64,000 nucleotides of DNA from CAVXHV01 sp963761445. GTDB lineage: Bacteria; Planctomycetota; Planctomycetia; Isosphaerales; Isosphaeraceae. How positions within the stretch are numbered: position 1 is the stretch's first letter; every line of letters begins with the position of its first letter. The notes beneath the pieces were generated by a model. That model was not told where the DNA came from. It was given only the letters and a program-made list of their open reading frames with translations, and ran no database searches. The stretch is from NCBI GenBank assembly GCA_963761445.1, contig CAVXHV010000004.1, positions 3,906,001 through 3,970,000 on the forward strand. Direction: 5' to 3'. Positions 57,501 to 64,000 of this stretch are shown here, in pieces. The translations under genes were made by a program, and so were the position numbers.

Positions 57501-60500
57501 TCGCCGTGCCGGCCGGATCAGTCGCGGGCAATCCCGTGAACGTGGCCGTCGGGGCAACGTTGGAAACCGTGACCGACGAAGTTGCCGCAGTACTGGTCAG
57601 CTCGTTGAGCTTGTCGGTCGCCGTCAGGCTGACCGTATATGAGCCACCGTATTCGGGCGTGAAGCTCAAGGAAGAGCCCGTCCCTGTCAAACTCGTGCTC
57701 GGCCCCGACACGGTCCAGCTGAACGTATAGCCGGCGGCGCTGACGGCGCTGCTCGGGTCGGTGGCCGAGCCCGTCAATGTGATCGCGGTGCCGGCCGGAT
57801 CCGTCGCAGGCAATCCGGTGATCGCCGCCGTCGGCGCGACATTGTTCACGACGATCGTCTGCGGAGTCGCGATGCCGATGCTACCGCTTGAGTCTGTGGT
57901 GGCGAGGCTGATCGCATAGCTGCCGCCGAGCGTGGGGTCGAACACCAGGCTCGGTCCGTTGGTCGACGGGCTGCCCGGAAGAGTGTAGGACGTGCCGTTC
58001 CGCAGCACGCTCCAGGCGTACGCGTAGCCAGCGGCCGTCTCGGCCTGGCTCAAGTCGGTGACGCTGCTGCTCAAAGTCACGGACGATCCCGCGTTCATCG
58101 CAGCCGGTGCGCTCTGGATCTCTGGCGAGGGCGCGACCGGAGCCACGGTCGTCACGAACGACTCGGAGCCCGACAGGCCGTGGACGTCGGTCACGGTGAC
58201 GGACAGGTCGTATGTGCCCGGAAGATCGTACGCGTGGGCCTGGAGTCCCAGCTCGCCCTGCGATGAAATCGGGAACGAGGTCGCCAGTGTGCCATCGCCC
58301 CAGTTCACGGTGACAACACCTGCGCCGTCGTCGAGGCCGGGGCCTACTACACTGCCAAGGTCGAACGCCGTGCTCGTTGCCTGCTCAGGCGGCTGCGCTG
58401 TGGGCGAGGTCGCAGGCGTGACGACCGGGGCCGTGTCGGCGGCGGTGACGATCTGGGTCGTCGTCGACGAGATTCCCTCGGCATCCGTGGCGAGGAGCGT
58501 CACGGTGTAGCTGCCGATGGAACCCAGAGTGAGGTTCTGTGCCGGGCCGTAGTAGGGCCCGAACGTCGCCCCGCCGAACTGAACAGTCCATGACTCGGCG
58601 AACCCCGCGCTTTGAAGCACAGCACTGGGGTTCGTGACGATGCTGCCGAGAGCAATCGTCGTTCCCTCGGTAACGCTGGCGGCCGGGAGACCCGTGATCG
58701 TCACCGAGGGATCGACTGCCGCAACCGTGACCGTCTCGGTGGCCGCCACGCTGGTGAACCCATGATAGTCCGTGACCGAGAGCGACACGACGTACGTCCC
58801 CGCCTGGCCCGGCGTGAAGGCGAAGCTCGTGGGGTTGGTCGTCGGTGTCGTCGGGGCGACATAAGTGAAGCCGCCGAGCGTCACGCCCCAGGTGTAGAAG
58901 AACCCCTTGGCCAGCGTGGCGGTGCTCGGGCTGCTCGCCGCGCCACTGAACGCGAGCGTCGTGCCTTCAGTGGTTGTCCCTCCCGACGGTCCACCGGAGA
59001 TCGTCGCCGTCGGGGCCACCCCGATCGAGAGGATCTGCTGCGAGGCTGAAGCAACGACCTGGTCGCTGGCATCAAGCAGATTGAGCGTGACGGTGTAGGA
59101 CCCGATGTCGTCGGGCGTGTAGGTCACGTTCAGGCCCGACTCGGTATACGGCGCCACGGAGCCGTCGCCGGGCGTGACCGTCCACGATTCGCTGAGGTCG
59201 TCGCCCGGCGTAGGGTCGTTCACAATGCCGGCCAGGGAAAACGCGTACCCTTCGGGCACGTACGCGTTCGCCGGCACTCCAACGATTTGAGCCGAGGCGG
59301 CGACAAACGGCACAATGACGGTGAGCGTCGATACCGAGACTTCCCCGGCGGTGTCGGTCGCCGTCAAAGTGACCGCGTAATTCCCAGCGGCCGTCGGTGT
59401 GAAGGTGTACGACGAGCCACAGCCTGGCGCGGGCGGCGTCGCCGCGGACGGGGCCGAGACGGCCCAGGCATACGACGTGACAGCGTACGAGCCCGTAGCC
59501 GTCGCACTCAAGCCGATCGGTGTGCCAGTAGTCCCCGTGATCTGGCCCGCGCCTGATCCGATCTGGGTCAAAAGCGGAGTGATTGTACCGGCCGTCTCCT
59601 CGAGTGTCGCCTGGTTGTCGCCGCCGTAGCCATCAGTGATCGTGAGCGTGATCGTGTAAGCGCCCGCGGCCGCCGGGGTGAACTGAAACGTGGTTGTTCC
59701 TTCGCCGTCGTCGATCGCGGCTGTCCCGAGACTGTCGGCGATCATCTGGCCGTTGCTGCTGGAGACGTGCCAGTCGTACGTGTAGTCCATGCCCGGGTTC
59801 GACGCCGCAAAGCTGCCGGCGAGCACTACCGGGCTTCCCAACTGGAGCGCGGGGTCGGCGATTTCGATGTTGTACGGCAGCGTGTCGACCGTGTCGGCTC
59901 CCGAGCCGGCGACGACCGAGTCACCCGGCACAGCTTCGATCAAGTCACTCGAGGAGCTGCCGATCAGCGTATCTTGCCCCGAGCTGCCGACCAGCGTATC
60001 ACCGTTCCCGGCAGGCGTGCCTCCCGAAGGCGTGGCGGCGAAGCTGTACATGAACAGCTCATAATCCCCGACACTGGAGTTATGAACGATGCCGAACGAG
60101 TCGGTGACGACGTAGGTGTTCACCTTCACATAGTAAGTACCCGTGTACGGCATCGTAAGGTCGTAAAGGACGGCGTCGCCGTCCTGGAAGCCGTCGTCGT
60201 TGAACGCGCCCGCCGCACTGCCGTAGTACGGCACCACGGTCGTGCCGTTTGCTTCAAAAATCGTCAGCTCCGAATCGATCGCGTTGTCGTCGTCGCGAGT
60301 CAAGGATTGCGACCAGACCTGGAAGTTGAGCAGCTCGCCCGCGGTGGCAGTGATCGCATAGTAGTCGGCATTGCTCTGGCCGTTGGTGCCAAGCTCGATC
60401 GAGCCGACGACATCGGCCGCGGTGACGTCGAAGCTGTCGCCGGTGCCCTGGCCAATCAACACCGTGTTCGGGACGGCCAGCGGTGCGAGAGTCACGGGCT

Positions 60501-63500
60501 GTGCCGTCGCAACCGAGGTGTTGGGGTCACCGGGCGTCTCGTTCGTCGCCGTGCCCGAGTCGGCAAACGCCAGGGAAATGTCGTCGCGCTCACCGAAGAA
60601 CGTGACGTCGGCCGCGTCAAAGAGCGAGGTGCCGACCGCCGCCGGAGACGCCATCACGTCATACTGCGTGTCGACGGCGTTTGCCGGGCCGGGGTAGGGC
60701 GGGTTGAAGCCGTCGAGGTACGAATTGTCGGCGAGGTTCGCGTAGATGCCGGCGCCGATCGGGCCGAACGAATCGCCGTGGATGAGGCCGGAGAGGTGCC
60801 CGAGCTCGTGCGCGCCGATCGTCACCGACATGTTGATGATATTCGTCAGAGTGTCGGCGGGCTGGTCGATTCCGCCCAGGAACTGGCTGATGTCGATCGA
60901 GGCCGAGCCGTCCAGGTCGAGGTTTCGCCAGTCGAGCTCCGTCGCCTCGCCCGCAAGAAGGCTGCCGGCCGGGACGTTGTAATACAGCGTCTCATACGGG
61001 CCGCTCGTCGGCTGCGTCTGCGTGAAGGTGTAATTGAATGCCGAATAGATCGCCCCGATGCCGGCCTGGATGGCGTCGCGAGTGGACTGCGCCGAGTAGT
61101 CGACCACCCCCGGCAGGAAGTCGAGATAGACGACCTGCGTCTGGAAGCCTTCGATCAGAGCGGCGCCCCCTCGACCATTCAAGTAGTCGTCGCCGCCGTT
61201 GCCGATCAGGGTATCGTTCCGGCCGTCGCCCTCGATCGTGTCGGGGTACGTGGTGCCGACAACCTTGTTGATACTGAGTGGGTTGGTAAGAGTCAGGTTC
61301 AAGAGTCCCGGGCTCACCGCCTGCGGGCCGACCGCCTGGAGATCGAGATTGATGCCCGCGCTGAAGAGCGAAAAGTCGAGCGTGTTGTTCGTGTTCGACC
61401 CATCGTTCACCGTGACGTTGCCCTGCGCGAGTGGGCCGAAGACGTAGACGTCGTTGCCGCCGCCGCCGACCAGGGAGTCGGTGCCGGACCCCGCATACAT
61501 CGTGTCGTCACCCGGTCCAGCCAGAATCGTGTCGTCACCCGTACCGGCGACCAGCACCAGCGGCGTCGTGTCTTGACTGGCGTCCAGCTCGATCTTGCCG
61601 TCGCCCAGCCCGACGACGATGTTGGTGATGCCGCTGACGGTATCGCTCCCGTAACCCGGCATGACCAGCGACGAGTTGGTCAGGGTCACCGTGGTGGGAG
61701 TCACCGTATTGCCGAGTGGGTCGGTCTCGATCAGCCAATCGTTCGGCCCTCCGGAGATAATGTCGCTGCCGCCCCCGCCGCTGATCGTGTTGTAGCCAGT
61801 CCCACCCGCGATCGAGTCGTTTCCGGGCCCGCCAAAGATGATGTCATTACCGCCCCCGCCGGTGATCGAATCGTTGCCGGTGCCGCCGACGATCGAGTCG
61901 TTTCCCGATCCCGAGCCATAAATGATGTCGTTGCCGCCGCCACCAACCAACGTGTCGTTCCCCGTCCCACCCACGATCGAGTCGTTCCCCGATCCCGAGC
62001 CATAAATGATGTCGTTGCCGCCACCGCCCACGAGCGTGTCGTTCCCCGTCCCACCCACGATCGAGTCGTTCCCCGATCCCGAGCCATAAATGATGTCGTT
62101 GCCGCCGCCACCAACCAACGTGTCGTTCCCCGTCCCACCCACGATCGAGTCGTTCCCCGATCCCGATCCATAAATGATGTCGTTGCCACCACCGCCGACG
62201 AGCGTGTCGTTCCCCGTCCCACCCACGATCGAGTCGTTCCCCGATCCCGAGCCGTAAATGATGTCGTTGCCACCACCGCCGACGAGCGTGTCGTTCCCTG
62301 TCCCACCCACGATCGAGTCGTTCCCCGATCCCGATCCATAAATGATGTCGTTGCCACCACCGCCGACGAGCGTGTCGTTCCCCGTCCCACCCACGATTGA
62401 GTCATTCCCCGATCCCGAGCCATAGATGATGTCGTTGCCACCACCGCCGACGAGCGTGTCGTTCCCCGTCCCACCCACGATCGAGTCGTTCCCCGATCCC
62501 GAGCCATAGATGATGTCGTTGCCACCACCGCCGACGAGCGTGTCGTTCCCCGTCCCACCCACGATCGAGTCGTTCCCCGATCCCGAGCCATAGATGATGT
62601 CGTTGCCACCACCACCGACGAGCGTGTCGTTCCCCGTCCCACCCACGATCGAGTCGTTCCCCGATCCCGAGCCATAGATGATGTCGTTGCCACCACCGCC
62701 GACGAGTGTGTCGTTCCCGGTCCCACCCACGATCGAGTCGTTCCCCGATCCCGACCCATAGATGATGTCGTTGCCACCACCACCGACCAACGTGTCGTTC
62801 CCGGTGCCGCCCACGATCGAATCGTTCCCCGATCCCGACCCATAGATGATGTCGTTGCCACCACCACCGACGAGCGTGTCGTTCCCCGTCCCACCCACGA
62901 TCGAGTCATTCCCCGATCCCGAGCCATAGATGATGTCGTTGCCGCCACCACCGACGAGCGTGTCGTTCCCCGTCCCGCCCACGATCGAGTCGTTCCCCGA
63001 TCCCGAGCCATAGATGATGTCATTGCCACCACCACCGACGAGCGTGTCGTTCCCCGTCCCGCCCACGATCGAGTCGTTCCCCGATCCCGATCCATAGATG
63101 ATGTCGTTGCCGCCGCCACCAACGAGCGTGTCCGTGCCCGTGCCACCCACGATCGAGTCGTTCCCCGATCCTGAGCCATAAATGATGTCGTTGCCGCCGC
63201 CACCAACCAACGTGTCGTTCCCGGTGCCGCCCACGATCGAGTCATTCCCCGATGACGATCCATAAATGATGTCGTTGCCGCCGCCACCAACCAACGTGTC
63301 GTTCCCGGTGCCACCCACGATCGAGTCGTTCCCCGATCCCGATCCATAAATGATGTCATTGCCGGAGCCGCCAATCAGCGAGCTGTTGACACCGTTGGCG
63401 GCCGTAAGGATGTCGTCCCCTGAGCCGGCGATCACGTTCTGGAATGTGCCCTGCAGAAGCACAATGTCCCCGGCGCTGTCCACCGACTGCACCGTCTGGC

Positions 63501-64000
63501 TGCCGAGGTTGAGCGTGACATTCTGCGGCGTCTGGCTGAGATCAATGGTGTTGATGCCCGTCGAGGCGACCAGCGTGGGATCGTGGCCCAGGATGAGCAC
63601 GAAGTCGGTGTTGCCCGTCGTCCCTTCGAGGTAGTCGTCTCCCTGGACGCTCACGAGCGTGTCGTCGCCGGCGCCGCCGATCAGCGTGTTCGTTCCGCCG
63701 GTGCTGCCGACCAGCTCGATCGGAGTCGTCAGAGTCGGGGCGACCTCGACGACGTTGGTCGCGCCCTGCGCGTAATAGATGATTCCGTTGCCGGGTGCGA
63801 ACGGACTCGAGGTCGAGCCGTCGGCGGTGATCGTGACCAGTCCAGCGCCGGCCGGATTGAAGATCACGGTGTTGTTCGGGCTCGATGGGCCGACGACGAC
63901 CTGCGCGCTGGCCTGCCCGGTCGCGCCGTCCTGGTCGGTGACCACCACCGTTGCGGTGAACACGCCGCCGCTGATCGAGACGAACGAAAGGGTCTGGCCG
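54541..64000 (-). CDS. Giant secreted protein with RTX array, metzincin and sedolisin peptidase domains (5' end outside window)
   Basis: Open without interruption from the window edge, more than 3,150 residues. In order: a PKD/Ig-like end; RTX turns; 18 copies of a 28-residue RTX unit (63371-61860); and a metzincin with HELGHLSGLIHGD (60810-60772) and Met-turn YDVMAS (about 60650). A pre-peptidase C-terminal-like domain follows, then more RTX and about ten PKD/Ig-like domains (59700-57000). Next is a DUF7305-like beta-helix with many SGNAxI turns (56950-56220). A sedolisin (S53) domain comes last, with the Glu/Asp pair in ELEETLDVEWAHA and Ser in GGTSLSTPCW (about 55318-55352). The tail is basic. 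Function is unknown; extracellular degradation is inferred. Confidence 0.9.
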   Translation of the reverse strand, partial: GQTLSFVSISGGVFTATVVVTDQDGATGQASAQVVVGPSSPNNTVIFNPAGAGLVTITADGSTSSPFAPGNGIIYYAQGATNVVEVAPTLTTPIELVGSTGGTNTLIGGAGDDTLVSVQGDDYLEGTTGNTDFVLILGHDPTLVASTGINTIDLSQTPQNVTLNLGSQTVQSVDSAGDIVLLQGTFQNVIAGSGDDILTAANGVNSSLIGGSGNDIIYGSGSGNDSIVGGTGNDTLVGGGGNDIIYGSSSGNDSIVGGTGNDTLVGGGGNDIIYGSGSGNDSIVGGTGTDTLVGGGGNDIIYGSGSGNDSIVGGTGNDTLVGGGGNDIIYGSGSGNDSIVGGTGNDTLVGGGGNDIIYGSGSGNDSIVGGTGNDTLVGGGGNDIIYGSGSGNDSIVGGTGNDTLVGGGGNDIIYGSGSGNDSIVGGTGNDTLVGGGGNDIIYGSGSGNDSIVGGTGNDTLVGGGGNDIIYGSGSGNDSIVGGTGNDTLVGGGGNDIIYGSGSGNDSIVGGTGNDTLVGGGGNDIIYGSGSGNDSIVGGTGNDTLVGGGGNDIIYGSGSGNDSIVGGTGNDTLVGGGGNDIIYGSGSGNDSIVGGTGNDTLVGGGGNDIIYGSGSGNDSIVGGTGNDTLVGGGGNDIIYGSGSGNDSIVGGTGNDTLVGGGGNDIIYGSGSGNDSIVGGTGNDTLVGGGGNDIIYGSGSGNDSIVGGTGNDSITGGGGNDIIFGGPGNDSIAGGTGYNTISGGGGSDIISGGPNDWLIETDPLGNTVTPTTVTLTNSSLVMPGYGSDTVSGITNIVVGLGDGKIELDASQDTTPLVLVAGTGDDTILAGPGDDTMYAGSGTDSLVGGGGNDVYVFGPLAQGNVTVNDGSNTNNTLDFSLFSAGINLDLQAVGPQAVSPGLLNLTLTNPLSINKVVGTTYPDTIEGDGRNDTLIGNGGDDYLNGRGGAALIEGFQTQVVYLDFLPGVVDYSAQSTRDAIQAGIGAIYSAFNYTFTQTQPTSGPYETLYYNVPAGSLLAGEATELDWRNLDLDGSASIDISQFLGGIDQPADTLTNIINMSVTIGAHELGHLSGLIHGDSFGPIGAGIYANLADNSYLDGFNPPYPGPANAVDTQYDVMASPAAVGTSLFDAADVTFFGERDDISLAFADSGTATNETPGDPNTSVATAQPVTLAPLAVPNTVLIGQGTGDSFDVTAADVVGSIELGTNGQSNADYYAITATAGELLNFQVWSQSLTRDDDNAIDSELTIFEANGTTVVPYYGSAAGAFNDDGFQDGDAVLYDLTMPYTGTYYVKVNTYVVTDSFGIVHNSSVGDYELFMYSFAATPSGGTPAGNGDTLVGSSGQDTLIGSSSSDLIEAVPGDSVVAGSGADTVDTLPYNIEIADPALQLGSPVVLAGSFAASNPGMDYTYDWHVSSSNGQMIADSLGTAAIDDGEGTTTFQFTPAAAGAYTITLTITDGYGGDNQATLEETAGTITPLLTQIGSGAGQITGTTGTPIGLSATATGSYAVTSYAWAVSAPSAATPPAPGCGSSYTFTPTAAGNYAVTLTATDTAGEVSVSTLTVIVPFVAASAQIVGVPANAYVPEGYAFSLAGIVNDPTPGDDLSESWTVTPGDGSVAPYTESGLNVTYTPDDIGSYTVTLNLLDASDQVVASASQQILSIGVAPTATISGGPSGGTTTEGTTLAFSGAASSPSTATLAKGFFYTWGVTLGGFTYVAPTTPTTNPTSFAFTPGQAGTYVVSLSVTDYHGFTSVAATETVTVAAVDPSVTITGLPAASVTEGTTIALGSIVTNPSAVLQSAGFAESWTVQFGGATFGPYYGPAQNLTLGSIGSYTVTLLATDAEGISSTTTQIVTAADTAPVVTPATSPTAQPPEQATSTAFDLGSVVGPGLDDGAGVVTVNWGDGTLATSFPISSQGELGLQAHAYDLPGTYDLSVTVTDVHGLSGSESFVTTVAPVAPSPEIQSAPAAMNAGSSVTLSSSVTDLSQAETAAGYAYAWSVLRNGTSYTLPGSPSTNGPSLVFDPTLGGSYAISLATTDSSGSIGIATPQTIVVNNVAPTAAITGLPATDPAGTAITLTGSATDPSSAVSAAGYTFSWTVSGPSTSLTGTGSSLSFTPEYGGSYTVSLTATDKLNELTSTAATSSVTVSNVAPTATFTGLPATDPAGTAITLSGSATDPSSADTAAGFTFNWTAIGPGSVSFTGTSTTASPRYTFTPVVAGSYTVAMTAVDSNRLSGSTSQKFSVLDVAPVVGAISVPGTVSSGMAFSVSANFTDPDPSVTHTALWSWGDSTTSEGTVTAPNGSTPGLVTGSHTYLMPGTYTVTLTVTGSDGLTAKATAHVGTNQSIIVLDPTAGGALSLSGNASIKITGIIAIDSSSTTALLASGNAAVSAASIQVVGKVSKSGNATLSPAPTTGAAAVADPLAGLAYPGTSGLTNYGSESLSGNSNATIKPGIYSQITVSGNGTLTLDAGTYIIEGGGLTVSGNASITGSGVTIFNAGISYPTTGGTYGSINLSGNGTYSVSPPTSGTYAGIVIFQPHDNAKALSLSGNASGMTGTVYAPAAQLSESGNAQLNASQIVDTLVISGNAVANDLTLDSPSGTVAYSPAQIRSAYGVDDVSLDGTGQTIAIVDAYDNPDIYQALDAFDNQFGLTSAGETLYDQYGSASSFLTVLNQNGQATSLPGTDPNGPGTNNWELEETLDVEWAHAIAPGAQIILVEANSQSLPDLIASVATAAGQPGVSVVSMSWGFAEGQAVFASDEATYDPVFTTPGVTFVASTGDYGAADPEYPAFSPDVLAVGGTSLTLNADNSYSSETGFGYESNALGTFIGSGGGISLYEPEPAYQQGVQSTGSRTIPDVSLVADPATGAWIADPYNVSGSNPFEVVGGTSLSTPCWAGLVAIANQGRAAAGERALDSASPTDTQQALYTLPQSDYHVISSGSNGYSAAAGYNLVTGLGTPVANLLVSDLVAYQGSGTSYSGPTVGALQNAELVDTDAGDGGPTDVFSVFDSLALPGNGTGQEWAQGAGSTSSMGQAVRTAGRGVFGQEVSIASVAEGTETLAHFGDGLASPLVVVPAAIGPGFTSLDFALDDLSNGFDTTTSSVRPVARIRLGLRAVGVGKSSRARQPRLVPTVDPAALHALLRSGWSPPDGGRR
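61860..63371 (-). repeat. 18 tandem 84-bp repeats encoding three RTX nonapeptide-like turns each
   Basis: The block ATAAATGATGTCG or ATAGATGATGTCG recurs every 84 nt from 61918 to 63346. Each unit encodes GNDTLVGGG, GNDIIYGSGS (10 residues) and GNDSIVGGT. Units differ mainly at synonymous positions; rare coding changes include GTD for GND and SSS for SGS. Calcium-stabilised beta-roll is the expected structure. Confidence 0.92.

Noticed and set aside
59767..62400. 877-residue open frame on the + strand opposite the giant protease/RTX gene
   Set aside because: It is the mirror of the 84-bp repeat and high-GC codon bias of the minus-strand gene; it has no ribosome site and only low-complexity Arg/Val repeats.
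61731..63374. 547-residue minus-strand frame in the RTX array
   Set aside because: Shifted reading of the same tandem repeats; the 84-nt period keeps all frames open.
1..64000. CRISPR arrays, rRNA and tRNA genes
   Set aside because: No spaced direct repeats of CRISPR size, no rRNA-like sequence and no tRNA cloverleaf were found; the 84-bp and 306-bp arrays are protein-coding.

Overview
The window looks like chromosome of a planctomycete, most likely of the Isosphaeraceae/Gemmata type. The evidence is a high-GC, divergent-operon layout; three large Ser/Thr kinases (one fused to a formylglycine-generating-enzyme-like domain, one directly after an ECF sigma factor); a DUF1080 secreted protein; and giant secreted proteins carrying the planctomycete N-terminal LExRxLLS-type motif (seen as LEPLFLEDRTLLT and LEAFEDRTLLS). 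The genus is inferred, not shown.

Region 1 (1-5.7 kb) is the right-hand part of a prophage or integrative island. A tightly packed + strand operon of small phage-type genes is followed by a recombinase-like small gene behind an operator-like inverted repeat. Next comes about 1.1 kb of hairpin-rich DNA without a convincing gene, then a tyrosine integrase with its own terminator. The island abuts a Tat-exported enolase-superfamily gene that stops abruptly at its second metal-binding motif, so the island appears to have inserted into that gene. The left end lies outside the window.

Region 2 (5.7-19.7 kb) holds a kinase-FGE fusion, a DUF1080 protein, a tandem duplication of an ABC-2-type double permease (including the upstream region), an ECF sigma factor and a kinase-TPR gene.

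Region 3 (19.7-34.9 kb) is one gene of about 5,060 codons for a mosaic surface protein: RTX repeats, two families of dispersed modules, a Kelch propeller, Big_1 repeats and two DUF4082 domains. It is broken by five apparent frameshifts.

Region 4 (35-44.1 kb) holds tatC with a large insertion, a possible toxin/immunity-like pair, a secreted HExxH metalloprotease, a BNR-propeller/MoaD-like pair and a third kinase-TPR gene.

Region 5 (44.4-51.1 kb) is a complete histidine-utilisation locus: hutI-hutH-hutG-hutU, every junction overlapping by 4 nt, with hutF divergent. Together these take histidine to glutamate by the formiminoglutamate deiminase / N-formylglutamate route.

Region 6 (51.1-64 kb) has an SGNH hydrolase overlapped with a beta-helix surface protein, and then the C-terminal 3,150 residues of a giant secreted protein. 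That protein carries two unrelated peptidase domains (a metzincin and a sedolisin) plus an 18-copy 84-bp RTX repeat. Its 5' end is beyond the window.

An important caveat: about 18 genes or gene parts are linked by single-nucleotide frame changes, mostly at or next to GCGC. I treat these as probable assembly errors, or less likely real decay, and describe the restored genes.
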